This document shows positions 42,539 through 51,222 of a DNA stretch of 64,000 nt, piece by piece. The notes below the pieces were generated by a model. The model saw only the letters and a list, made by a program, of their open reading frames with translations, was not told the origin of the DNA and did not search any database. Numbering within the stretch: the first letter of the stretch is position 1; each line of letters starts with the position of its first letter. This stretch comes from Sphingomonas sp. NFR04. GTDB taxonomy: Bacteria > Pseudomonadota > Alphaproteobacteria > Sphingomonadales > Sphingomonadaceae. A program made the translations under genes and the position numbers. The DNA is taken from the NCBI RefSeq assembly GCF_900114095.1, contig NZ_FORV01000009.1:1-64000 (forward strand), read 5' to 3'.

Positions 42539-43120
42539 TCAGCGCCAGGCGATCAAGGTTTCGCGAAGGGCGGCGGTGGTATGGGCTGCGGCGCCGTTGC
42601 GGATGTCGAAGGTCCAATGCATCGGGAAGGCATCGGTGTCGTGCGCGTCGATCGCCGCGAGCGCGCCGCGCATCATCGCCGCGGCGCTCGGCGCGACCAA
42701 GGCGTCGGGCAGGTCGAGCTCGGACCAGCCGAGCAGGCAGCCTACCGAGGTCGCGCCGATCCGCAGCGCTGCGCGCATTGCCAGGCCGGTAAGGCTGCCG
42801 ACGGCCTCCGGGTTGGTGCCGAGCGAGGTGCCCATGCCGATCAGCATCAGCGTCGCCGCACGGATGGGCGCCGCCGGGCGGGTGAGCATCAGCGTCTCGC
42901 CGAAGCCACCGGTGAAGATCCCGCCCTCGCGCAACCGGAAAAGCGTGCCGTGCAGCGCGTGATCGACCGCGTCGGCACCGCCGCGATGCGCCCCGACTAC
43001 ATCCTTTTCGAGCATGCCCACGACAAGCAGATCGTCTTCGGCGGCGACGACGTCGATCTGCGCCACCGCGAACGACACGCCCCGCCAGGCGCCGATCGCC
43101 AGCGATTGCCTGTTCTCCAT
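42539..43120 (-). CDS. protein resembling a stand-alone M17 leucyl-aminopeptidase N-terminal domain
   Basis: A 193-residue protein. The pattern IDVVAAEDDLLVVGMLEKDV, then GGADAVDHALHGTLFRLREG and GMGTSLGTN looks like the macro-type N-terminal domain that precedes the catalytic domain in M17 peptidases; no catalytic metal motif follows, so it would be a stand-alone version. The assignment is by general pattern and moderately weak. The ATG at 43120 is chosen because the preceding codons are Gly/Arg-rich and unsupported. Upstream of the LuxR-type regulator on the same strand. Confidence 0.55.
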   Translation of the reverse strand: MENRQSLAIGAWRGVSFAVAQIDVVAAEDDLLVVGMLEKDVVGAHRGGADAVDHALHGTLFRLREGGIFTGGFGETLMLTRPAAPIRAATLMLIGMGTSLGTNPEAVGSLTGLAMRAALRIGATSVGCLLGWSELDLPDALVAPSAAAMMRGALAAIDAHDTDAFPMHWTFDIRNGAAAHTTAALRETLIAWR

Positions 43121-43232
43121 CCCGACGCCGCGCTCCCCGCCCCCGCAAGCCCCACCGAACGGCGCACGATCCCGGCGCCGCACAATCCGCTGCCCTGGAC
43201 GGTCGCCCTTGTATTGAAGAAATCTGCTGCGA

Positions 43233-43790
43233 TCAGCCGCCCTGCTGCCAGGCCCGACGCCAGACGAGCGGCGTGGTGCCGACCAGCCGGCGGAACAGCC
43301 GGGTCAGGTGCGCCTGGTCGCTGAGCCCGCAGGAACAGGCGATCTGCGACAGCGTGTCGCGGGTATCGCGCATCAGCAGCTGGGCGCGGCGGATGCGCTG
43401 GCGGATGATATAGGCGTGCGGCGTCTCGCCGGTGCTGATCTTGAAGGCGCGGCAGAAATGGCCGGTACTCAGCTGCGCCACCTCCGCCAGCGAGGAAGTG
43501 AGGATTGACCCCTGCAGATAGGATTCGACATGCGCGGCGACCCGGCGCAGCTGCCAGCCGGCAAGCCCGCCCTTGGCGACGCCGTCGGCACGCATCGGCC
43601 CTTCCGGCAACAGATCGGGCGATTCGACGCCGGGCGTGACGAGCAGGCTCGACAGCCGCTCGAGATAGCGCCGGGCGAGCGGCGGGTCCTCGTCGAGCGA
43701 CCGCATCGCGCCCGCCAGCAGCGCGGTGAGTTCGGGGGTTCCGCCCGTATGGGCTGGAGCAGCAATATCGATCAACGCCTGGTGGTACAT
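43233..43790 (-). CDS. AraC-family transcriptional regulator
   Basis: A 185-residue protein with a C-terminal AraC double helix-turn-helix (about residues 85-180): SSLAEVAQLSTGHFCRAFKI as the first HTH, TPHAYIIRQRIRRAQLLMRD as linker helix and LSQIACSCGLSDQAHLTRLF as the second HTH. The N-terminal part is short and lacks a recognisable cupin sensor. The ATG at 43790 is preferred; the codons before it belong to a dispersed short sequence (RFRRIADW-like). It is divergent from the FecCD permease gene and could regulate it, but nothing proves this. Confidence 0.85.
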   Translation of the reverse strand: MYHQALIDIAAPAHTGGTPELTALLAGAMRSLDEDPPLARRYLERLSSLLVTPGVESPDLLPEGPMRADGVAKGGLAGWQLRRVAAHVESYLQGSILTSSLAEVAQLSTGHFCRAFKISTGETPHAYIIRQRIRRAQLLMRDTRDTLSQIACSCGLSDQAHLTRLFRRLVGTTPLVWRRAWQQGG

Positions 43791-44042
43791 GGTTCCATCC
43801 CGTCTTGCCGGGTTGACTGTCGCCCAGTCGGCAATGCGGCGGAATCGAACGTCCGCAGGGCAGGACATCACTTTGATTTGGGGCGGCTATACGAAGGTTT
43901 GGGGCACACCCCCACGCCACCATTCCAAGGAGGACAACAAGGTTTCGGTAGGCGTGCGCGATCGGAATGCTATGGCCGCATCCATGTCGATCGCCATCGC
44001 CCATCCTGCCGCAGCGCGTCCATGCCGCCGGGAGACCATCGC

Positions 44043-45017
44043 GTGACGAACCGGGTCGCGCTCAACGGCGGGCTGGCGCTGCTGGTCGCGGCGCTGTTCG
44101 CCGCGTCGTTGATGGCGGGCAAGTTCTGGGTGCCGCCAGCCGCCTGGTTCAGCCACGATCCGCGCTGGTGGATCATCGCCGAGCTCCGCCTGCCCCGCGC
44201 GATCCTGGGCCTCGCGATCGGCGCGGCGCTGGGGCTGTCCGGCGCGGTGCTGCAGGGATTCCTGCGCAACCCGCTCGCCGACCCGGCGGTCGTGGGCGTC
44301 TCCTCCAGCGCGGCACTCGGCGCCGTCGGCGCGATCGTGCTGCTGGGGAGCAGCTCGCCGCTGGTGCTGTTCGCCTGCGCGATGGCGGCGGCCTGCGGAT
44401 CGATGCTGCTGCTCGCCGGGCTCGCTTGGCGGGCCGAAAGCGCGGTCGCCTTCATCCTTGCCGGCACCGTGCTGGCGAGCCTGGGCGCGGCGCTCACCAG
44501 CTTCCTGATCTCGATCGCCCCCAACCCCTATGCCACCGCCGAGATCCTCGACTGGATCATGGGGGCGCTGACCGACCGCAGCTACGCCGAAGTGCAGCTC
44601 GCCCTGCCCTTCATCGCGATCGGCTGCGCACTGCTGCTGTTCACCGGCCGCGCGCTCGACGCGCTGACACTGGGCGAGGCAGCGGCGCGCTCGATGGGGC
44701 TGCGCCTAGAGCGGACCCAGCTGCTCGTCGTGCTCGGCACGGGCCTGGCGGTGGGCGCGAGCGTGGCGGTGACCGGCATCGTCGGCTTTGTCGGGCTGAT
44801 CGTGCCGCACCTGCTGCGGCCGCTCACCGGCGCCCGTCCCTCGGCGCTGCTGCTGCCGAGCGCGCTCGGCGGCGCGGCGCTGCTGCTGGCGGCGGACAGC
44901 CTGGTGCGGCTGTCGCCCGGCGCCAGCGAACTCCGCCTGGGCGTCGCGATGGCGCTGCTCGGCACCCCCTTCTTCTTCGTGCTGCTCCTCAAGCTGCGGC
45001 GGTCGACGTGGAACTGA
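44043..45017 (+). CDS. FecCD-family ABC transporter permease
   Basis: A 324-residue inner-membrane permease of the siderophore/haem/cobalamin importer class, with about nine or ten helices. Family motifs are LRLPRAILGLAIGAALGLSG near residue 46, LRNPLADPAVVGVSSSAALG near 74 and GFVGLIVPHLLRPL near 252 (the loop that contacts the ATPase). The GTG at 44043 follows GGGAG; an in-frame ATG at 44022 is an alternative. The ATPase gene overlaps its end by 10 bases. No substrate-binding protein or TonB receptor gene is present in the window, so the substrate (iron chelate or B12) is open. Confidence 0.9.
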   Translation: MTNRVALNGGLALLVAALFAASLMAGKFWVPPAAWFSHDPRWWIIAELRLPRAILGLAIGAALGLSGAVLQGFLRNPLADPAVVGVSSSAALGAVGAIVLLGSSSPLVLFACAMAAACGSMLLLAGLAWRAESAVAFILAGTVLASLGAALTSFLISIAPNPYATAEILDWIMGALTDRSYAEVQLALPFIAIGCALLLFTGRALDALTLGEAAARSMGLRLERTQLLVVLGTGLAVGASVAVTGIVGFVGLIVPHLLRPLTGARPSALLLPSALGGAALLLAADSLVRLSPGASELRLGVAMALLGTPFFFVLLLKLRRSTWN

Positions 45018-45790
45018 GCGTTACCGATCTTGCGGTAAGCCTCGGCAAGCGGCGGGTGCTGCACGGGATCGACGCCGTGCTGCGGCCCGGCAAGGTCACC
45101 GCGATCCTCGGCCCCAATGGCTCGGGCAAGTCGACGCTGGTGCGCACCCTGGCCGGCTTGCTCGACCCCGATGCGGGTCAGGTGAAGCTGGGCGGCACGC
45201 TGCTCGCCCGCTTGGCGCCGCGCGAGCGCGCCCGCAGGATCGGCTATCTGCCGCAGGAAGCGACGGTGCACTGGGACCTGCGGGTGGCCGATCTGGTCGC
45301 ACTCGGTCGCATGCCGCACCGTGCGCCGTTCGCCGGCCTGTCTGCCGAGGATCACGCCGCGATCGACGCGGCGATCGAAACCACCGCGATCCGCCCGCTG
45401 GCCGATCGGCTGGTCACCCAACTTTCGGGCGGCGAGCGGGCGCGCGTGCTGCTCGCGCGGGTGCTGGCGGGGCAGCCGCACTGGCTGCTCGCCGACGAAC
45501 CGCTGGCCAGCCTGGACCCCGTCCACCAGCTCGACCTACTCGATCGGCTCCGCGCCCTCGCGGCCGGTGGCATGGGAGTGGTGATCGTGCTGCACGATCT
45601 GGTCCAGGCCGCCCGGGCGGCCGACGACGTGCTGCTGCTCCGCGACGGCCGCACCGTGGCGTTCGGACCGGCCGAGGCGGCACTCGCCCACCAGCCGCTG
45701 CGCGAGGCGTTCGGGGTGGAAGTGATGGTGATCGGCGACGATCAGGGCCGGCTGCTGCCGGTGCCGATCGGGCGGACCAGGCCGAGCTAG
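45008..45790 (+). CDS. ABC transporter ATP-binding protein, FecE/BtuD type
   Basis: A 260-residue ATPase energising the adjacent FecCD permease. Walker A GPNGSGKS near residue 36, Q-loop YLPQEATV near 81, signature LSGGERARVLLARVLA near 138, Walker B WLLADEPLASLDP near 160 and H-loop VLHD near 192. The GTG at 45008 lies inside the permease end, giving translational coupling. Its stop overlaps by 4 bases the stop of the convergent LysR gene. Confidence 0.93.
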   Translation: MELSVTDLAVSLGKRRVLHGIDAVLRPGKVTAILGPNGSGKSTLVRTLAGLLDPDAGQVKLGGTLLARLAPRERARRIGYLPQEATVHWDLRVADLVALGRMPHRAPFAGLSAEDHAAIDAAIETTAIRPLADRLVTQLSGGERARVLLARVLAGQPHWLLADEPLASLDPVHQLDLLDRLRALAAGGMGVVIVLHDLVQAARAADDVLLLRDGRTVAFGPAEAALAHQPLREAFGVEVMVIGDDQGRLLPVPIGRTRPS

Positions 45791-46581
45791 CCGCCGAGCA
45801 CCTCGACCAGCGTCTGCACCTTCTTCTGCCGCCATTGCGGCAGCGGCGCGACCAGCCAATAGCCGAGCCGCGAAGCCTTGGGCTCGCCGACCACGGCGAC
45901 ACGGCCCGCCTCGATATCGGCGCGCGCCAGCAGCTCGGGTACGGTTGCCCGGCCCAGCCCCTGCGCCGCCGCGTCGATCGCGAGGCCTGCATCGGCGACG
46001 CGGACCAGCGATCCGGCGTCCTCGGCCATGCAGCCGGGCCAGGAGATGCGCACGTCGATGCTGCCGCCACCGGACCGCTCGACGGTGATCATGCCGTCGC
46101 TTTCCAGCGCCTCGCCTTCATGCTCGCCCGGGCCCTCGCCCCAACGGATCGCGAGGTCGAGATTGGCTTCGGTAAAGTCGAGCGCGTCGTCGGCCGGCAC
46201 CAGCACGAAGCGCAGGTCCGGGTCCGCGCGGGCGATGTCCGACAGGCGCGGCATCAGCCATTTGGCGGTCAGGTCGCGCGGCGCGGCGATCGTCAGCGAC
46301 TTGGAGGACTGCCCTGCCTGCATCGCGCGCACCGCTTCCTCGAACTGGAGGAAGCCGTTGCGCAGCGCGGTGAGCCCGCTTTCCGCCTCAGGGGTGAGCT
46401 CCAGCCCCTTGGTGGTGCGACGGAACAGCACGACGCCCAGCGTATCCTCCAGCGCACGGATCTGCTGGCCGACGGCGGCGGGGGTCACCGCCAGCTCGTC
46501 CGCGGCGCGGGTGAAGGAGAGGTGACGCGCGGCGGCATCGAGCACGCGCATGCCATTCAGGGGGAGATGCGTACGCTTCAT
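45787..46581 (-). CDS. LysR-family transcriptional regulator (GcvA-like)
   Basis: A 264-residue LysR regulator. The N-terminal winged HTH (residues 8-66) reads LNGMRVLDAAARHLSFTRAA, then ELAVTPAAVGQQIRALEDTL, the layout typical of GcvA-type members. The effector domain (about 92-260) is somewhat short for the family (usually near 290-300 in total). No metabolic gene is divergent at its start; the upstream 160-bp gap holds a GC palindrome and then apaG. Target genes are unknown. Confidence 0.88.
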   Translation of the reverse strand: MKRTHLPLNGMRVLDAAARHLSFTRAADELAVTPAAVGQQIRALEDTLGVVLFRRTTKGLELTPEAESGLTALRNGFLQFEEAVRAMQAGQSSKSLTIAAPRDLTAKWLMPRLSDIARADPDLRFVLVPADDALDFTEANLDLAIRWGEGPGEHEGEALESDGMITVERSGGGSIDVRISWPGCMAEDAGSLVRVADAGLAIDAAAQGLGRATVPELLARADIEAGRVAVVGEPKASRLGYWLVAPLPQWRQKKVQTLVEVLGG

Positions 46582-46621
46582 TGATCAGATCCTCCCTTGC
46601 GGGCGGACCGCACAACCTGCG

Positions 46622-46725
46622 CTCCCCTCCCGCTTGCGGGAGGGGTTGGGGGAGGGATCGACGTGGAAGAAGCACTGAATCGCTCCAGCCCCTCCCCTAG
46701 CCCCTCCCGCAAGCGGAAGGGGAAC
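46622..46725. repeat. GC-rich palindromic repeat between lysR and apaG
   Basis: CTCCCCTCCCGCTTGCGGGA GGGG (46622-46645) and its approximate inverse near 46689-46725 (CCCCTCCCGCAAGCGGAAGG) bracket a 30-40 bp centre. Same C-rich family as 39618-39730 and 51103-51210. No gene lies in this gap. Confidence 0.65.
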
Positions 46726-46742
46726 ATGTAACGGCACGCCCC

Positions 46743-47147
46743 TCACTGTTCGCCTGCCACTGCCGGTGCGATCAGCGCGAAGCGGGGGATGGTGACGTCG
46801 AAGGTGTCGCCGTCCTCGTCGATCATGTGGTAGCTGCCCTGCATCGAGCCGGTGGGCGTCGAGAGCGGGCAGCCCGAGACGTAATCGAAGCTGCCACCCG
46901 GCGCGATCATCGGCTGCTCGCCGACGACGCCTTCGCCCTCCACCGTGTGGCGCAGGCCGCGCCCGTCGGTGATGATCCAATGGCGGGTGAGCAGCTGGAC
47001 CGCGACCGTGCCTTCATTCTCGATCCGGATGTGATACGCCCAGAACCAGCGGCCGCGATGCGGCTCCGACTGTTCGGGCAGGTACGACACCGACACGCGG
47101 ACGACCACGCCACGCGTCGTCGCCTCGTCGGTGAAGAGCGCCTTCAC
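46743..47147 (-). CDS. apaG: ApaG (Co2+/Mg2+ efflux-associated) protein
   Basis: A 134-residue single-domain immunoglobulin-like protein of the ApaG/DUF525 family. Diagnostic stretches are RGRWFWAYHIRIENEGTVAV near residue 32, LTRHWIITDGRG near 53, VEGEGVVGEQPMIAPGGSF near 68 and STPTGSMQGSYHM near 96. ApaG has been linked to Co2+ resistance and Mg2+ efflux, but its molecular role is unclear. The start overlaps the metZ stop by 4 bases (ATGA), so it is co-translated with metZ. Confidence 0.95.
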   Translation of the reverse strand: MKALFTDEATTRGVVVRVSVSYLPEQSEPHRGRWFWAYHIRIENEGTVAVQLLTRHWIITDGRGLRHTVEGEGVVGEQPMIAPGGSFDYVSGCPLSTPTGSMQGSYHMIDEDGDTFDVTIPRFALIAPAVAGEQ

Positions 47148-48352
47148 AGCCCGGCGCCTCGCAGCGCCTGGTCGAGATCAGCGATCAGGTCGTCGGGGTC
47201 TTCGAGGCCGACATTGATGCGGATCATGCCCTCGGTGATGCCCATCTCCAGCCGCTTCTCCTCGGCGAGACCCGAATGGGTGGTCGAGGAGGGATGCGTC
47301 ATCAGCGAGCGCGAGTCGCCGATATTGTTGGAGATGTCGATCAGCTCCAGCCCGTCGAGCAGGGCGTGGGCCTGCTTGCGGCCGCCATCCACCTCGAAGC
47401 TGAAGATCGGGCCGGCCGCCGCCATCTGGCGCATGAACAGGGCGTGCTGCGGATGGCTGGGCAGCGCCGGGAAGTTGACGCGCGGCACGCGCTGTTCGAG
47501 GAAGCTGCCGACCTTGAGCGCATTCTCGCTCTGGCGACGGATGCGCAGGTCGAGCGTCTCCAGGCCCTTCAGCACCACCCAGGCGTTGAACGCGCTGAGC
47601 GTCGGCCCGGTGTTGCGGGTGAAGGGCAGCAGCGTGTTGGTGATGAAGTCCTCGGACCCGCACACCGCGCCGGCCAGCACGCGACCCTGCCCGTCCATCA
47701 TCTTGGTAGCGGAATAGGCGACCACGTCGGCGCCGAAGTCGATCGGGCGCTGGAGCGCCGGGGTGGCGAAGGCATTGTCGACCACCGTGACGATGCCGTG
47801 CTTCCTGGCAATCGCGCAGACCGCCTCGAGGTCCACCACGTCCATCGTCGGGTTGGCGGGCGTCTCGAAGAAGAAGATCTTGGTGTTCGGGCGGATCGCG
47901 TCCTCGAACTGCTGGGGATCGCGCGCATCCACCGTCGTGGTGGTGACGCCGAAGCGCGGCAGCAGGCTGTCGGTCAGCCAGCGGCACGAGCCGAAGGCGG
48001 CGCGGCCCTGGACGATATGGTCGCCCTGGCTCACCTGGCAGAGCAGCGCGGCGGTCATCGCCGCCATGCCGGTCGCCATGGTGCGGCACGCCTCGGCGCC
48101 TTCGAGCAGGGCGATGCGCTGCTCGAGCATCTCCACCGTCGGGTTCTGCAGGCGCGAATAGGTCATGCCCGCCTGTTCGCCGGCGAAGCGCGCAGCGGCG
48201 TCGCCCGCGCAATCATAGGCGTAGCCCGAGGTGAGGAACAGCGCCTCGCTGGTCTCGCCGAACTCGGAGCGCGCGGTCCCGCCGCGCACCGCCTGAGTCG
48301 CGGGCTTCCAGTTGCGGGTGACGCTGGGATCCTGTCCGGTACGACGCTTCAT
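47144..48352 (-). CDS. metZ: O-succinylhomoserine sulfhydrylase
   Basis: A 402-residue PLP enzyme of the Cys/Met metabolism family that makes homocysteine from O-succinylhomoserine and sulfide in methionine synthesis. Features are MTYSRLQNPTVEMLEQRIAL near residue 63, ACRTMATGMAAMTAALL near 88, VDNAFATPALQRP near 192 and the PLP-Lys in YSATKMMDGQGR near 214. It begins MKRRTGQD with a usual N-terminus. The assignment to MetZ rather than MetB/MetC rests on overall pattern and its common pairing with apaG in sphingomonads. Coupled to apaG. Confidence 0.88.
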   Translation of the reverse strand: MKRRTGQDPSVTRNWKPATQAVRGGTARSEFGETSEALFLTSGYAYDCAGDAAARFAGEQAGMTYSRLQNPTVEMLEQRIALLEGAEACRTMATGMAAMTAALLCQVSQGDHIVQGRAAFGSCRWLTDSLLPRFGVTTTTVDARDPQQFEDAIRPNTKIFFFETPANPTMDVVDLEAVCAIARKHGIVTVVDNAFATPALQRPIDFGADVVAYSATKMMDGQGRVLAGAVCGSEDFITNTLLPFTRNTGPTLSAFNAWVVLKGLETLDLRIRRQSENALKVGSFLEQRVPRVNFPALPSHPQHALFMRQMAAAGPIFSFEVDGGRKQAHALLDGLELIDISNNIGDSRSLMTHPSSTTHSGLAEEKRLEMGITEGMIRINVGLEDPDDLIADLDQALRGAGL

Positions 48353-48403
48353 GGGCGCTGCTTTGCGGCGCTTGGGGGCGGTGCGTCAACCTTTGCGTTG
48401 AAC

Positions 48404-48541
48404 GATCCTCCCCTGCAAGGGGAGGTGGCGCGCGAAGCGCGACGGAGGGGTGTCCCCGGTCGCGACGGCGCCGAGCCTCTTAAGCCGCGACACCCCTCCG
48501 TCAGGCCTGCGGCCTGCCACCTCCCCTTGCAGGGGAGGATC
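48404..48541. repeat. 138-bp palindromic repeat
   Basis: Outer arms GATCCTCCCCTGCAAGGGGA...GGTGGC (48404-48429) and the inverse at 48516-48541 match exactly, and inner arms GACGGAGGGGTGTC (48441-48454) and GACACCCCTCCGTC (48488-48501) also pair. The element lies between the divergent metZ and GT39 genes. A related, eroded copy lies at 37517-37636. Confidence 0.85.
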
Positions 48542-48583
48542 TATGGTATTCCGCTCGCCGCACAGCTCGGCTAGGCCTGCCGC

Positions 48584-49888
48584 ATGCGTCTCCGCCTTTC
48601 GGCTCTCGCCACCCGTCCCTGGCTCGTCGCCCTTCTCCTCGGCCTCGCCGCGCAGCTGCTCTTCACGCTGCACATCGACCAGCCGGGTCAGATCATGTTC
48701 GACGAGGTCCATTATGTCCCTGCCGCCAAGACGCTGATCGAGCTCAGCGGCCCCCGCAACACCGAGCATCCGCTGCTCGGCAAGGAGCTGATCGGCGCGG
48801 GCATGGATCTGCTCGGCGACAATCCATTCGGCTGGCGGCTGATGCCGACACTGGCGGGCACGGCCACGGTGCTCGGCGTCTTCGCCTTTCTGTGGATCCT
48901 GATGCGCGGGCGGATGCGGGTGGCGGTGACCGGCGCGGTGCTGGCGATGCTCAACCAGAGCCTGTTCGTCCAGGCGCGGACCGCGATGCTCGACGTCTTC
49001 CTCGGCGCCTTCCTGCTGTGGGGCATGGTGTTCCTGCTCTGGGCGATGCACGGCACGCCCGGGCAGGTGCGATGGCGCTGGTGCATGGGCGCGGCGCTGC
49101 TCGGGCTGGCGACCGCGGTCAAATGGGCGGCGGCGCCGTACATCGCCGTGTTCGGACTTGCGCTGATCGCAGTCCGTCTGCGCGACATCCGCCACGCCCG
49201 TCGGCCGATCGCCGCCGCATTGCTGTCTGGCGACCAGCCGCACTGGCCCGGGCTGTCGACCCTGGCCGCCCTGCTCCTGCTCGGCGCGATCAGCATCCCC
49301 GTCTATTTCGCGACCTTCGCCCCCACCTTCTTCTACCTCACCGGCGCGACCGAAGGCCTGACCGGCCTGCTCCACCTGCAGCGCGAGATGTATGAGGCGC
49401 AGACCCAGGTGCTGCCCCACCACACCTATCAGTCCGAATGGTGGAGCTGGCCGCTGATGCTGCGGCCGATCTGGTTCTTCTACGAATGGGATCACGGCGC
49501 CCAGCGTGGCGTGCTGCTGATCGGCAACCCGGTGATCATGTGGGGCGGGCTGGTCGCGGTGCTCGCCAGCTACATCCTGTGGTTCCGCACCAAAGCGTGG
49601 CGGCCGCTCGCGGTGGCGCTGCTCTGGACCTTCTCGGTGGCGATCTACGCGATCATCCCCAAGTCGCTGGGCTTCTATTATTACTACCACCTCTCGGCGA
49701 TCTTCCTGTGCCTGGTGCTGCCGGTGACCTTCCACCAGTTCGACCGGCTCCGCGCCAAGGGCTGGGAGGAATGGTATCTGGCGCTGGCGCTGGTCTCCTT
49801 CGGCTATTTCTACCCGATCCTCTCCGCCGCGCCGCTCAACGACGTGCAGAGCTATACCCACTGGATGTGGCTGCCGAGCTGGCGCTGA
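48584..49888 (+). CDS. GT39 dolichyl/polyprenyl-phosphate-mannose-type protein glycosyltransferase
   Basis: A 434-residue polytopic membrane glycosyltransferase of the PMT/GT39 family, with about eleven hydrophobic helices. The acidic loop FDEVHYVPAAK (near residue 39) holds the conserved Asp/Glu pair, and NTEHPLLGKELI follows as in PMT family loop 1. Later TGLLHLQREMYEAQ and WSWPLMLRPIWFFYEW are typical. It transfers mannose (or another hexose) from a lipid carrier to protein or lipid in the periplasm. A polyprenol-phosphate-mannose synthase-like gene lies at 51223-52323 and could supply the donor. Confidence 0.88.
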   Translation: MRLRLSALATRPWLVALLLGLAAQLLFTLHIDQPGQIMFDEVHYVPAAKTLIELSGPRNTEHPLLGKELIGAGMDLLGDNPFGWRLMPTLAGTATVLGVFAFLWILMRGRMRVAVTGAVLAMLNQSLFVQARTAMLDVFLGAFLLWGMVFLLWAMHGTPGQVRWRWCMGAALLGLATAVKWAAAPYIAVFGLALIAVRLRDIRHARRPIAAALLSGDQPHWPGLSTLAALLLLGAISIPVYFATFAPTFFYLTGATEGLTGLLHLQREMYEAQTQVLPHHTYQSEWWSWPLMLRPIWFFYEWDHGAQRGVLLIGNPVIMWGGLVAVLASYILWFRTKAWRPLAVALLWTFSVAIYAIIPKSLGFYYYYHLSAIFLCLVLPVTFHQFDRLRAKGWEEWYLALALVSFGYFYPILSAAPLNDVQSYTHWMWLPSWR

Positions 49889-49973
49889 ATTTTCGTTTCG
49901 CCCTTGCGACCATCTTGAACCGTTTGCGGCAGTCGCTAGCTTGATGTCGGTTTCAAACTGCAACGGAGTCACC

Positions 49974-51089
49974 ATGGCCGCGTCGACCGACACCCTGTTC
50001 CGCCCGTTCCGCATCAAGTCACTCGATCTTCCCAATCGGATCGTCATGGCGCCGATGACCCGGACCTTCGCGCCGGAGGGCATTCCCGGTGCGGCCAACG
50101 CTGCCTATTATCGCCGCCGCGCCGAGGGTGGCGTGGGCCTGATCCTCTCCGAGGGCACGGTGATTGACCGCCCGGCCTCGCGCAACCATCCGGGGATCCC
50201 GTTCTTCCATGGCGACGCGGCGCTGGGCGGCTGGAAGGCGGTGATCGACGAGGTCCATGCCGTCGGCGGCAAGATGGCGCCGCAGATCTGGCACACCGGC
50301 TCGACCAAGGCCCAGACCGACTGGGTGCCGTCGGTAGACGTGGAAAGCCCCTCCGGCGTCGTTGCCCCGGGCAAGCCGCGCGGCGTGGCGATGACCGAGC
50401 AGGACATCGAGGCGACGATTGCCGCCTTCGCCAAGGCCGCGGCCGACGCCAAGCGGCTCGGCTTCGACACGGTCGAGCTCCACGGCGCGCATGGCTATCT
50501 GATCGACCAGTTCTTCTGGGCGGGCACCAACACCCGCGAGGACGGCTATGGCGGCGCGACCCTGCCCGAACGCTCGCGCTTTGCGGTCGAGGTGGTCAAG
50601 GAGGTGCGCGCGGCGGTGGGCCCGGACTTCCCGGTGATCCTGCGCCTCAGCCAGTGGAAGCAGCAGGATTACAGCGCCCGCCTCGCCACCACGCCCGACG
50701 AAATGGCCGCCTGGCTCCAGCCGCTGGTCGATGCCGGCGCGGACGTGCTGCACTGCTCGCAGCGCCGCTTCTGGGAACCGGAATTCCCGGAGGTCGACGG
50801 CGAGAACGGCCTGAACTTCGCCGGCTGGGCGAAGAAGCTCACCGGCGCGGCGACCATCAGCGTCGGCTCGGTCGGCCTCTCGGGCGAGTTCATCGCGGCG
50901 TTCGGCGGCGAAACCTCCGAGCACAGCGACCTGAACAAGCTGGTCGAGCGGATGGAGCGTGACGAGTTCGACCTGATCGCCGTCGGCCGCGCGCTGATCA
51001 GCAATCCGGACTGGGCGAAGAAGGTCCAGGCGGGTGCGGGCGAGGCGCTGAAGGGCTTCAGCCCGGCGGCGCTGGCGGAGCTGGTGTGA
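49974..51089 (+). CDS. old-yellow-enzyme-family NADH:flavin oxidoreductase
   Basis: A 371-residue FMN-dependent TIM-barrel ene-reductase. FMN and substrate motifs are IVMAPMTR near residue 24, APQIWHTGS near 102, the HxxH-like ELHGAHGYLIDQFFW near 175 and NTREDGYGG near 191. The C-terminal ISVGSVGLSG and DLIAVGRALISNPDW contact FMN phosphate. The ATG at 49974 follows CGGAG; earlier in-frame starts lack support. It is probably single-gene, followed by a GC palindrome and the convergent glycosyltransferase. Confidence 0.92.
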   Translation: MAASTDTLFRPFRIKSLDLPNRIVMAPMTRTFAPEGIPGAANAAYYRRRAEGGVGLILSEGTVIDRPASRNHPGIPFFHGDAALGGWKAVIDEVHAVGGKMAPQIWHTGSTKAQTDWVPSVDVESPSGVVAPGKPRGVAMTEQDIEATIAAFAKAAADAKRLGFDTVELHGAHGYLIDQFFWAGTNTREDGYGGATLPERSRFAVEVVKEVRAAVGPDFPVILRLSQWKQQDYSARLATTPDEMAAWLQPLVDAGADVLHCSQRRFWEPEFPEVDGENGLNFAGWAKKLTGAATISVGSVGLSGEFIAAFGGETSEHSDLNKLVERMERDEFDLIAVGRALISNPDWAKKVQAGAGEALKGFSPAALAELV

Positions 51090-51102
51090 GCTGACATCTA
51101 CC

Positions 51103-51210
51103 TAGCCCCTCCTCCATGGAGGAGGGGTTGGGGTGGAGGGATTCCAGAACATTGGTTGGTCTCGGTGAGACACTCCCCACCCCGACCCCTCCCCTGAAGG
51201 GGAGCGGCTA
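51103..51210. repeat. GC-rich palindromic repeat between convergent genes
   Basis: TAGCCCCTCCTCCATGGAGG...GGTTGGGGTGGAG at the left and CTCCCCACCCCGACCCCTCC...GGGGAGCGGCTA at the right pair over about 40 bases around a central loop near 51140-51170. It sits between the ends of the OYE-type and glycosyltransferase genes and may help stop transcription from both sides. Confidence 0.7.
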
Positions 51211-51222
51211 TTTACTAGTCGT

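Noticed and set aside
43861..44042. Possible cobalamin riboswitch before the FecCD permease
   Set aside because: GCCGGGAGACC resembles part of the B12 box, but the conserved CCCCCGCAACTGT, GCCACTG and GGGAAGG segments are missing.
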